A program made the translations under genes and the position numbers. Positions 1 to 7,643 of a stretch of DNA of 11,317 nt are shown one piece after another; the first letter of the stretch is position 1, and every line of letters begins with the position of its first letter. Origin of the DNA: Asterionellopsis glacialis (Eukaryota; Bacillariophyta; Plagiogrammaphyceae; Rhaphoneidales; Asterionellopsidaceae); the NCBI GenBank assembly GCA_014885115.2, contig WKLE02000185.1:1-11317 (forward strand), read 5' to 3'. A model generated the notes under the pieces. The model was not told the DNA's origin. It did not search any database and worked only from the letters and a program-made list of their open reading frames with translations.

Positions 1-468
1 AATAATCTTCGTGCAATTATATCCCCTTGAAATGTTCTTCTTTGTTCTTGACTGATCCGTCGTGGCTAGAGCATCCTTTAAATGATGATCTTCAATATCA
101 ACAGTGATAAAAATGTAACTCGCTCATATCATTATTCGGAAGAAAGAAAGAAAATATGTAATATTCTCTACTAAAGGTGCTTCGGATTGATAGACATCTT
201 CATATATGTACACAAAAATATTGAATACGCAAGGTTTTTTTGATGACGTTATTATTTCTGTCAAGTATCCTAAAAAAGGTTCAGGATGTACGGCTCTATA
301 AATGTTCTATACAGTATATGTAATTCAGGACAAAAATTGCAATAAGTAGTAATACACATTGATTTAAGGTACACCCTTCTTTACAGTTACTTCCTCTGAC
401 TACCGACGCAGTTTGTTTTGAACCATGGTTCCCCAAAGCCGTGATGACGTGATCCTGTCTTGTTTTCT

Positions 469-536
469 CCAATAGAGATCATTGGTTGGTTGGTTGAATT
501 TGGGTATGCAATATTTCTCAATAAAACTCAGCCAAT
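469..536 (+). promoter_or_regulatory. Cluster of three CCAAT boxes
   Basis: CCAAT occurs at 469-473 and 532-536 on the + strand and as ATTGG at 481-485. The last one sits in CAGCCAATCACAG, close to the extended NF-Y consensus. Three boxes within 68 bases, about 105 bases upstream of a full-consensus splice donor, fit a core promoter whose transcript starts near 560-620. The start site itself is not visible, so this is inference. Confidence 0.3.
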
Positions 537-560
537 CACAGCATTTGAAATAGTGTGAAT

Positions 561-579
561 CGGAAAAATAGTTTTTCCG
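561..579. repeat. Perfect short inverted repeat (8-bp stem)
   Basis: CGGAAAAA at 561-568 pairs exactly with TTTTTCCG at 572-579 around a TAG loop. It lies between the CCAAT cluster and the splice donor at 642. Nothing shows that it acts as RNA. Confidence 0.45.
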
Positions 580-641
580 TGCAAATAATTCCTCCGGGAT
601 TGTGCATCCGCAGGGAACCCAAAACGAACTAGGCCTACCAG

Positions 642-716
642 GTAAGTAGATCTGTGGTATATTCCGAAGTAGGCTGTTAATGATAACAAGAATCTCTTAA
701 GAAAGCATTTTTACAG
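642..716 (+). other. Candidate 5'-leader intron of gene 1 or of an unseen transcript
   Basis: CAG|GTAAGT at 639-647 is a full match to the eukaryotic 5' splice-site consensus. The nearest good acceptor is the T-rich TTTTTACAG ending at 716, which gives a 75-base intron. Later acceptors before the gene 1 start, for example the ones ending at 1458 or 1497, would give a long leader intron. No coding frame crosses the site, so it would be non-coding exon. Transcript data are needed to choose. Confidence 0.22.
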
Positions 717-780
717 TTGTCAGAAAATTTCCATGGAACGAAAATTAAAGTAGAAGAGACAAAGGCCTTAAAAATATGTC

Positions 781-960
781 ACGTATTTTCGATCCTAAGT
801 ACCTGTACAGTATTTGTCGCTAATTGTACTGAGTGTACGCAGGAATCCCTTGGTTGGGTACCTGGTACGTCCGTATTCATATCAGCAAAAATGTGAAATA
901 GATTTTACAGGTACAGCCTTTCCCACACTGTCACATTACGTACGGTATGTATACCGAATT
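781..960. repeat. Dense cluster of GTAC palindromes
   Basis: Eight GTAC tetranucleotides lie within these 180 bases, in contexts such as AAGTACCTGTACAG, GGGTACCTGGTACG and TTACGTACGG. At this base composition fewer than one is expected. The repeats are irregularly spaced and not tandem copies of a longer unit. They could be protein-binding half-sites or simply the GTAC bias seen in the other intergenic stretches here. An (AAC)4 microsatellite follows at about 961-973. Confidence 0.5.
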
Positions 961-1537
961 AACAACAACAACAATGTATGCTACTATGACTATCATATAT
1001 AGAGATAGATATGCGTGTGGTTGAAATTTCCCACCCCAAGCAGTTGTGAAGCTTTGTGTATTTTGTGGTACAAAAGCTGCGTGAGAGGGAAAGAAACATA
1101 CAGGTACATGCAGAAAAAACATTACCTGGCACAGTAGAAACTGAACTGAGAAATTGGAGAGCCGTACGGTTCTGACAAAAAAAGCCACTGCGTCTGCCAA
1201 CAGAGGACTGCTTTGGTACCGGAAGGATTGATTAGATCCTAGTTCTGTTCGGCACTCAAGTGCTTAAGCAAGGCAAGTAAGTGAGAGAGGAGAAAGTGCA
1301 AGTGAAAGACTTGCTGCTTTGCTGAAAGGTAGTCAGTAAAGTTACAAGCAGAGAAAGGAAAAGAGAAGCATACAGGTGCATCGTTCTATTGAGGAAAAAG
1401 ACCGCCAGAAACAAAGTTTTGATTCGATAGAAAGATAGAAAGCGAACAATTATTACAGAGCCCGTTCCATTCCATCAGTAGCCCGCCTTTTTTCAAGCAC
1501 GCGGCATATACACACACTCAGACACAACATTCTTACC
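961..1537 (+). promoter_or_regulatory. Leader region of gene 1, purine-rich
   Basis: There is no supported coding region. From about 1080 to 1450 the + strand is strongly purine-rich, with many AGAGA, GAAAG and GTAAGTG stretches, as is common in 5' untranslated leaders. No TATA box stands out. The last bases before the start codon are CTTACCATG, a good eukaryotic initiation context. Possible splice acceptors end at 1458 and 1497 if the donor at 642 opens a long leader intron. The transcription start cannot be placed. Confidence 0.35.
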
Positions 1538-3400
1538 ATGCCCTCTACCTCTCACACATCCAAGCTTAGCAACAACATTGGTAGTAAGACACATCAAATC
1601 TTGTTAGCTCCTGTCCGTTTGGTTTCGAAAGTCTGCTGTGCAACGTCATCATCGTTCGGTGGAAGCCAACCACAAGGATCAAAAGGCGCCAAACCTGAAA
1701 ACAGTCACCAAAAACGCCCTCGGCGTGGATCAAAATCAAATAAAATCGGTGATGCAGAGACGGCAACACAACAGGGTTTTGAATCTGATATTGCACTTGC
1801 TGCCGCTGCTGCTGCCGCTGCTGACGAAGAATCCGGATCCTTCTTGGGGAATTCCGACACCACGGCAGATACAGGACAGTCAACTTCTCAAGCAACTTTG
1901 ACGTCTTCCGGTTTAGCGCTGACGAATTCGCCCAGTTCTACGTCATCCTTAGGTACGAACCAGAAAACGATGATGAAAAAGAAACTATTTTCAAGTAATA
2001 AAAAAGACTTTTTAGGTCGAGTTCAGACTCAACTCTTGGCCAGTCTGCAAAATTTGAACAGCAAAAAGTTTGACTCTCATAAGAAACTGCTGATTCAAAG
2101 TTTTGGACTGTTCATTTACGAATGCATGACCACCTCTGGAAGAAAGTATCATGCCATCCCACACGTATTTGATGTATTGGATCCCAATTCGAATGATGAT
2201 TTGTTAGACATTGCCACCTTATTCCATGATGTTGTGTACTATACCATCGATGGTGGCTTGAGCGAGAAGCAACATGAATTGTTAGATGGTTTGATTGAAT
2301 CACAAACAGCCACGTCACTCGTTTTGAACCGCAAAGCATTGCAACAAAATATTTTGTTGGGCATCATTACAGACTTGTTCGGATACGAAGCTGACATACC
2401 CATATCACCCATGCAAGGTTCAAACGAATTTTTAAGTGCAGTTTGTGCAGCTGTCTTATTGAAAGAAGTTTTGAATGTAGAACAAATAGTACAAATTGCT
2501 GCCTGCATCGAAGCAACCATACCCTTCAGGCCAACCACAGAAGAAGAGGGTGGACCTATGGATCGTCTTCATAGACGTCTGAAAGCAGTAAACACCAAAT
2601 ATTCCTTGTTTCTATCCAAGGAAGAATGCAATCAAGCTATTCGTCGTGCAACGATTCTGGCTTACTGGGATTTAAAGAACTTTAGTTTCTTACGACCTGC
2701 TGCCTTTTTGGACAACACTTGGGCCTTACTCCCCGAAACGAATCCTACGCTTCGTGGTAATTCCTATACCTTTAGTGAATATCAACATGCCATGCTAAAA
2801 ATGCACCGCTTCTTTGGTTTTCTACAGGCACCACAGGTGTTTGTGAAATTCCAGAATACACCCGCTAATTATTCTGAATTAGAAAGGGGTACAGCACGTA
2901 ACCTTAGTGTTGGTAAAGCTTACATTGGATGTAAGTTGGTTGCCTCATCACTCCTTGTAGCATTGGCAGATATGACATCCGGTGTTGGTGGCGATTCACC
3001 ATCGAATCTTCTTGTCAATCTGAATAAACACAAAGATTGGACACCATCGCAGTCTTCCTCAAGGTCCTCCCCAAGTACTACAAAACAAAGTGATAATGGA
3101 CAACAACAGCAACACTATGACGAAATTGTATACCAAACACTGTTTGATGGTCGTTCCAAAGAAACATGGTTTGATATTCCACAGTCTTATTTGGCAGCCT
3201 ATCTCTATAAGACTTTAGGAGCTACGCGCACAGCAGACTTGGCATCCAAATATTGTGCTGAGAATCCACTAAACAAAGGACAAGAATTGATTCAAGCTAT
3301 CCCTCAAGATACCCTACATTTGATTGTACAACATTTGGTCAAGTCTGATGCACCAAGATCAAAATCTTTGGAAGTTGATACAAAAAAATTATGGTGTTGA
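1538..3400 (+). CDS. HD-superfamily predicted metal-dependent phosphohydrolase
   Basis: This is a single-exon 620-residue protein. Residues 1-155 are low complexity: Ser/Thr/Gln-rich, a basic stretch around 59-69 and an eight-alanine run at 88-95. The globular part begins near 155. It carries the HD-type metal-binding pattern: SGRKYHAIPH (H205, H209), then LFHDVVYY (H230-D231), and a plausible distal aspartate in AYWDL (D378). The YH-x3-H...FHDxVY spacing is like the predicted HD phosphohydrolases of COG4339, whose substrates are generally unknown; hydrolysis of a phosphate ester or nucleotide is family-level inference. A Ser/Gln-rich insert lies at about 481-526. The ATG is in an ACC-ATG context, and no upstream in-frame ATG was seen. 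No clear signal peptide or membrane helix is visible, so a cytosolic or nuclear place is likely but unproven. No intron is needed, because the frame is open throughout. The HD assignment is fairly sure; substrate and pathway are unknown. Confidence 0.88.
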   Translation: MPSTSHTSKLSNNIGSKTHQILLAPVRLVSKVCCATSSSFGGSQPQGSKGAKPENSHQKRPRRGSKSNKIGDAETATQQGFESDIALAAAAAAAADEESGSFLGNSDTTADTGQSTSQATLTSSGLALTNSPSSTSSLGTNQKTMMKKKLFSSNKKDFLGRVQTQLLASLQNLNSKKFDSHKKLLIQSFGLFIYECMTTSGRKYHAIPHVFDVLDPNSNDDLLDIATLFHDVVYYTIDGGLSEKQHELLDGLIESQTATSLVLNRKALQQNILLGIITDLFGYEADIPISPMQGSNEFLSAVCAAVLLKEVLNVEQIVQIAACIEATIPFRPTTEEEGGPMDRLHRRLKAVNTKYSLFLSKEECNQAIRRATILAYWDLKNFSFLRPAAFLDNTWALLPETNPTLRGNSYTFSEYQHAMLKMHRFFGFLQAPQVFVKFQNTPANYSELERGTARNLSVGKAYIGCKLVASSLLVALADMTSGVGGDSPSNLLVNLNKHKDWTPSQSSSRSSPSTTKQSDNGQQQQHYDEIVYQTLFDGRSKETWFDIPQSYLAAYLYKTLGATRTADLASKYCAENPLNKGQELIQAIPQDTLHLIVQHLVKSDAPRSKSLEVDTKKLWC

Positions 3401-3402
3401 GA

Positions 3403-3408
3403 AATAAA
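3403..3408 (+). terminator. AATAAA polyadenylation-like signal after gene 1
   Basis: AATAAA lies two bases past the TGA stop of the HD-domain gene. If used, the 3' untranslated region would be very short. The motif is common by chance in AT-rich DNA. Confidence 0.3.
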
Positions 3409-4048
3409 ATGAAAATATGTATGTTAAATTTTTTATATCAGGGAGTACATCATGAACAAACATGATTTCGCATTTGCTCATTAAATATAAAGAAGAGAAC
3501 CGGATTGTGGCTATATATTTCGAAGAAGAAGAATGGAGGAAATGACGACCGTGATGGCGTGTTACAGAGTCAAGGCTCTCTGTCTTTCTCGCTCTCACTG
3601 GATTTTTTACCCACCACGTGTACATTACCAGTACTAGGTCAAATTTGTACTACTGTACATTTTTCGAATCAAGTCTAGTTCCGCATACTATAATAATACA
3701 ATAGCAACGAGTAAGGAAAAATAGAGAGTGACAAATGTTAGAAACGAAAAGAAACCAAGTGACTCATATTTTCACATATTCTGAATAACTTTCTCCACAC
3801 ATTGCACCGCCATTCCTAATATCTCCATCGTACAATTCGATTGTTACATTTTCTACAGATTAGTGTAATTTTAAGATATGGTGCTCAGACTGTACCAGGT
3901 ACACTGTAATCGTTAAAAAAAAGAGAGACAGGAATATTCGAAAACAATCATGGTGGGACTTGAGCTTGCACACATATACGATATCAAATGTCAGTGCAAC
4001 AGCATCCTATGTTGAAAAATCAATTCGGTAACTTCATGATTACTAAAG
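3409..4048. other. Intergenic region downstream of gene 1
   Basis: No gene is recognised. A 34-codon ORF at 3533-3637 (+ strand, first residues MEEMTTVMACYR) starts after a GAAGAAGAAGA stretch and is locally less AT-rich, but it has no recognisable homology and may be chance. A G-box CACGTG, a bZIP/bHLH-type core, lies at 3615-3620. TGTACC-A-GGTACA is a short palindrome at 3891-3903. The rest is AT-rich with stops in all frames. Confidence 0.4.
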
Positions 4049-4099
4049 TGTCGCATTGGTTTTGGTATGTCCCACTTTCAGAAATTTTGTAGTTTCTCC
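4049..4099. repeat. Imperfect direct repeat, unit 1
   Basis: This stretch shares TGTCGCA(T/C)TG near its start, then TTTCAGAAATTTTG and AGTTTCTCC, in the same order with unit 2 at 4139-4202. Unit 2 has extra bases between the blocks. The two starts are about 90 bases apart, so this looks like an old tandem duplication. It matches no element I know. Confidence 0.55.
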
Positions 4100-4138
4100 C
4101 TGTTTATTTTCGTTACATTGAAATACTACAACATGCAA

Positions 4139-4202
4139 TGTCGCACTGTTTGCACGATTTCTGGAATGTCGTAGTTTCAGAAATTTTGTTGACAGTTTCT
4201 CC
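4139..4202. repeat. Imperfect direct repeat, unit 2
   Basis: This is the second copy of the unit at 4049-4099, with three conserved blocks: TGTCGCACTG at the start, TTTCAGAAATTTTG in the middle and AGTTTCTCC at the end. It is about 13 bases longer because of small insertions. There is no coding potential. Confidence 0.55.
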
Positions 4203-4436
4203 GACTTTCTAGATTGTGTGGTTCGCGCACACGCGCGGTGTCGTTGCATCTTTCTACTTCTGGGACTTTCTACAGTAGGACCACGTTAGACTGGAATGAA
4301 ATATCCACCACACCTCCCATCGTGTTGAAAACATAAGAATCCTGTAGAAATTATCCTCAACCCGGATCTATTAAAATATAGGTCAAGTTTTTGACGTAGA
4401 ATTCAACATGTAAACAAATTTTGGGCGACCAGGTTT

Positions 4437-4602
4437 CTCAAAATGAATTTTCTATAATTAGAGCATAAAGACCCAAAGTTGCTAAAATACTACTTGCTTT
4501 GATTGTAACAAAAAATCATGTCTTTGGTTGTTCTAGATGAAGCACCGGCACAATACAATCGCCATTGCCATTGCTTTCCACCCAAAAACGAAAAGTTGTT
4601 AA
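4437..4602. repeat. Diverged dispersed repeat, copy A (about 165 bp)
   Basis: This copy aligns along its length with 4845-5008. Shared blocks in the same order include TCAAAATGAATT, ATAAAGA, GATTGTAA, GTTGT..TAGA..GAA, CACAATA, GCCATT and AAAACGAAAAGTTGT. The copies are about equal in length (166 and 164 bases), and similarity fades outside them, so the unit has definable edges. I estimate roughly two-thirds identity by eye. No terminal inverted repeats or transposase were seen. It could be a degenerate non-autonomous element or a local duplication. Confidence 0.55.
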
Positions 4603-4844
4603 ATGATTATTTTCCGTCCTAACGCCACCTTGTTGCCTAGAGTTTTGTGCACTAGTCCTCTACTTTTGACAACATGACAGAGGTAACGAATGCTAAAAAG
4701 AGTGATAAAAGACCTAGAAAGAAGACCAGGACTACAAGGGAACTATTCTTTTGCACGTCTCTTTCGATTTTTAAATGGCATTATTGCATTCTTTTATTGC
4801 GCAGGCGAACACTGATGGAACCGCTCCTAGATGGTGGTAGTCTA
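4603..4844. other. Spacer between the two repeat copies, with a weak ORF
   Basis: A 65-codon ORF starts at the ATG at 4674 and ends at 4871, inside repeat copy B. Its first 25 residues are very basic (NAKKSDKRPRKKTRTTR) and the rest is unremarkable. It could be an exon fragment or a chance frame. I see no intron that joins it to anything. Confidence 0.2.
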
Positions 4845-5008
4845 TTCAAAATGAATTCTCTACTTTTATAATATAAAGATTAAAAATATGGCTAAATTAA
4901 TACATGATTTGGATTGTAAATGAAAATAATACAATCGGCTGTTGTAGAGACGAATCACCACACAATAGATTGCCATTTCTCTCCATTAAAAAAACGAAAA
5001 GTTGTCAA
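4845..5008. repeat. Diverged dispersed repeat, copy B (about 165 bp)
   Basis: This is the partner of copy A at 4437-4602, in the same orientation and about 408 bases downstream. It ends in the most conserved block, AAAACGAAAAGTTGT. An ORF at 4904-5158 overlaps it, but it has no recognisable domain and its hydrophobic stretch follows from T-rich DNA, so I do not call it a gene. Confidence 0.55.
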
Positions 5009-5629
5009 CCCATAGGAGTGAAAAATTGGTTGCTCCTATTCCTTATCTATTTTTTTTTAATAGCAAAGGGTGCATATCTGGTACAGTACCACCTGGCGCT
5101 CCATTTCCTTTATGGCAGGCACAAAATTAGATATCTTAATATTATTAATATTATGTAATAGATGACCCAAGCATGCTCGGTAATTCCGGCATTTCTACAT
5201 TACTGCACTGTACCCTACTGTCTCAGGAATATTTTTTGATGTTCATTTGTCTTATTGCCTCTATCGTGTGTTCCTTTGGATGACCGGAAAGCTTCTCAGC
5301 TTTTTCTTGACACTTGCTGCGAGAAAAAGTCTGGTGTACTACTTACTGTAAAGATTTAACTTGCCTATTTCATGGAAGAATTTTTAATACCTCATAAATA
5401 CATACTATCCTGATATAAGTGAACATAGCTCCGTATATTTTATACAATACCTAGAATGGTACGGATACTTTGGAATTTTTATATAGGTATGTACTAGGTA
5501 AATTTAAGTATATATGACAAATATCTCTTACGTGTGTAACCGTTTGTTGGATTTGCGATTAGGAAAATTCACTTATTTTTGTATGGTCAATTTGTTATAA
5601 ATAATGTATTTACTGTACATACCGGTAGT
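5009..5629. other. Intergenic region upstream of the sulfotransferase-like gene
   Basis: No gene is recognised. A hairpin with a 10-base stem (CTTTTTCTTG at 5300-5309 against CGAGAAAAAG at 5320-5329, one mismatch) is visible. TGGTACAGTACCA near 5079-5091 and CATACCGGTAGTATG near 5618-5632 are short palindromic stretches of the GTAC-rich type found across the intergenic DNA here. The promoter of the downstream gene must lie in or near this stretch, but I cannot place it. Confidence 0.4.
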
Positions 5630-5842
5630 ATGACTCTGGAGGTCTTGGACACTACGAAAACAGTAGGCAATGTCCTCATCAAACCGAGTCACAAGAAAGT
5701 TTGTTCTCATGCAATATCCTTACCGAGATATGTGGCATCAAACTCAAGAAACAAAGGAACTACTAAGGTGGATATAGTTTTTCAGTTTTCTGTCCCTGAA
5801 ACAAAGACTGTATTATTTGAGATACTACCAACTGTGCACTGA
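5630..5842 (+). CDS. Possible upstream ORF in the leader of the sulfotransferase-like gene
   Basis: A 70-codon frame starts at the ATG at 5630, ends with TGA at 5840-5842, and is in the same frame as the main ORF, whose ATG follows 15 bases later. The frame is open further upstream, to about 5579. The product (MTLEVLDTTKTVGN...) has no domain that I recognise and no signal peptide. It could be a regulatory upstream ORF, a remnant of an older N-terminal extension now cut off by one stop, or chance. The main ATG at 5858 is followed by a normal hydrophobic targeting segment, so that protein does not need this part. Confidence 0.22.
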   Translation: MTLEVLDTTKTVGNVLIKPSHKKVCSHAISLPRYVASNSRNKGTTKVDIVFQFSVPETKTVLFEILPTVH

Positions 5843-5857
5843 TTTTGTTACGACAAG

Positions 5858-7321
5858 ATGCAATTATCTTCTGCTAAAATGAAGAAACGGCTTGCAGCTG
5901 CGTGTGTATTGTTTGTTTGTTTGGGTTACCATGGTGATTTTGTGACCGGTCCATTGAGTGATTTCTTCCTTTCGGCAACTGGTGCGTCGATGTTTGATCA
6001 TCGTCGTATGGCTGTTATGCCTGTTGCTAAAAGAGCACTTCATGCAGAAACATCTTTCTTGGCACGTTTACCCATGATTACCCCATTTGGAAAGAATCAC
6101 GAAGAAGAACCTCAAGTAGATCAACAATCACTTCGTGGTGATAACCAACGATATTTATCGAGAGATCTTGGTAATGGTGATTGTGAATGGACTCCTCCTG
6201 TTCCTCTTGATCCTGAAATACCTGTTGATTCAACATTCCTTGTTGGTTTTCCAGGATCTGGTAAACGTTTAACATATTTGTTATTAGAGGCCCTTACAGG
6301 AAGTTATTCCGGTGATGATTGGGATCATTCTGGTAATGGATACCATGTTACTCATATGAAGGGTGCATACCCCCACCATGAATCTACGGCGTGGTTTTGG
6401 GGATCCCAAATGGGACAGACCGTCCTTCAAGTTCGTAACCCACGTTGGGCCCTGCCATCGTACCGTACAGTCCGTCACGAATTGGCCTATGCGGGTACTT
6501 GGGGTGAAGCACACGACCGCATTGAATTTGTCTATACGGAACGTGGTCCGACAGATCGTTGGGATAATTGGAAGGCTTCAAGTTTCAAACAAGAAATGCA
6601 AATTTGGAGTTGGTTCATTGATTATTGGATGGAAGGTGGATTACGACGAAAATTTGATCATGAATTAATATTAGTCGGGGACAATGAAACCGTGGTGGAC
6701 GAACACTGCAATGGTGATTTAGTATGTGAGCCTAAAACTGTCGTGAGTTTTGAAAATATGATTAATCCAGCTACAGGTCCTACTGAATTAGGAAAGATCG
6801 CCAATGTGGTAAGTAAAGACAATACTGTGTGTTTGCGTGTATGCGTTGAAATGATATTACTCTTGTTCAATCTCTTGTTGTGTTTTTCTGCTTGTCTTTT
6901 TGTTTTATAGATGACCGGAAAGGAGGGCGTTGATATGATAAGTTCGAGTACCTGGGGATGTTTGTACACTGAGGTCTTAGCTAAGGGTACTGAATACGAA
7001 ACACGATTTAATCCATACCGTGATGAAAAGGGTCCAAAACGCGCTGAAAAAACGTTAACATCGAAGGAATTAGCTTTCATGTTAGATGAGGTTGAATATA
7101 TCCATGACAAGTACAGTGCCGGCGAATGGGCGTCCGATCCTGCAGCACAACAACTGGTAGGGTACATGACAAATTATATATCTCTAATTTCGTCAGAATA
7201 TGCCATTATCATTATGCAAGAAGAAGGTGGAGTGTCTGCAGGTTCAAGTAATAGTACTGAGCAAGTTGAAGTACCACCTAAGCAAGCACCTGGAGAAGAA
7301 GTAGCAGCTCTCGAACAATAA
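5858..7321 (+). CDS. Sulfotransferase-like protein, secretory/Golgi type (two exons)
   Basis: Exons 5858-6808 and 6911-7321 join to 453 residues; the intron is phase 0, so codon 317 is followed directly by the exon 2 ATG as an internal Met. Residues 12-24 are hydrophobic behind KMKKR, a signal peptide or type II membrane anchor; M8 is an alternative start. The core begins with FLVGFPGSGKRLTYLLLEAL (127-146), in the place of the 5'-phosphosulfate-binding loop of sulfotransferases. It continues with LQVRNPRWALPSY (190-202), which matches the 3'-phosphate-binding pattern (R193, S201), and WFIDYWMEGGLRRK (252-265). Exon 2 carries TWGCLYTEV. This combination is what I know from a diatom-expanded, sulfotransferase-like family. 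Transfer of sulfate from PAPS to a glycan or other secreted substrate is family inference, and the loop is atypical. The C-terminal 40 residues are low complexity. An ATTAAA at 7379-7384 may serve polyadenylation. Confidence 0.9.
6809..6910 (+). other. Intron of the sulfotransferase-like gene (102 bases)
   Basis: The donor is GTAAGT at 6809-6814. The acceptor is TTTTGTTTTATAG ending at 6910, with a long T-rich tract. Removing it keeps the frame and joins KIANV to MTGKEG. If retained, the frame reads through with 33 mostly hydrophobic residues and stops at the TAG formed by the acceptor itself. Confidence 0.9.
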
Positions 7322-7643
7322 TTTAACGCAAAGCGAGAATAAGTAAGGGTATCGATAGGATACGAGAGGACACTTTATATTAAATAGGGCATGAGATTTA
7401 TACAAATAGAACATATGGATAGTATGGAAAGACATAATATTATACGCTCATAATTTCATATGTTAGTTAGTAAGAACTGATTGTTTATTTTGTTTGTTTT
7501 CCATGAACTATGTATTGATACCGTTAGATTGCTTTTGTCAAAATTTTTGGGGGATAACAAGTTGCAACTTTGAAGTAGGAACAGGCAGCAAGAGAGAGTA
7601 GCAGTGTATCATTGCTTAGCTAAAAAGCATTCTATTGTAGAAA
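7322..7643. other. 3' flank of the sulfotransferase-like gene
   Basis: No gene is seen. ATTAAA at 7379-7384, 58 bases past the stop, is a possible polyadenylation signal. The last 60 bases before the next candidate ATG contain an AGCAAGAGAGAGTAGCAG stretch that resembles a short leader. Confidence 0.4.

Larger units (their letters stand above)
1..780. other. Intergenic and probable distal promoter region of gene 1
   Basis: No convincing coding region is visible; frames are closed by frequent stops and the region is AT-rich. Visible small elements are a perfect 12-bp palindrome GAACCATGGTTC at 420-431, a (TTGG)n run at about 482-494, CCAAT boxes at 469-536, a hairpin at 561-579 and a consensus splice donor at 642. 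TGACGT motifs, which resemble the CRE-type elements known from diatom CO2-responsive promoters, occur at 244-249 and 445-450. A role for any of these is inference. Confidence 0.5.

Noticed and set aside
814..1002. Plus-strand 62-codon frame
   Set aside because: It starts at TTG, runs through the GTAC cluster and the AAC microsatellite, and shows no domain.
931..1200. Minus-strand frame containing an SHAAFVP stretch that recalls the diatom plastid-targeting ASA-F-P motif
   Set aside because: It has no ATG at its start, no positively charged region before the hydrophobic part, and a C-terminal half made from AAC-repeat and GTAC-rich DNA. It also overlaps the leader of gene 1.
4904..5158. 84-codon ORF with a hydrophobic stretch
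   Set aside because: It overlaps repeat copy B, its hydrophobic part follows from T-rich DNA, and the other repeat copy does not keep the frame.
5300..5329. 10-bp imperfect hairpin resembling a terminator
   Set aside because: It has no T-run in the right place and no gene ends nearby; it is probably chance pairing of T-rich and A-rich runs.
6658..7167. Long 169-codon minus-strand frame opposite the sulfotransferase-like gene
   Set aside because: It spans the intron and both exons of a well-supported gene; its frame is most easily explained as a shadow of the + strand codons, with no domain of its own.
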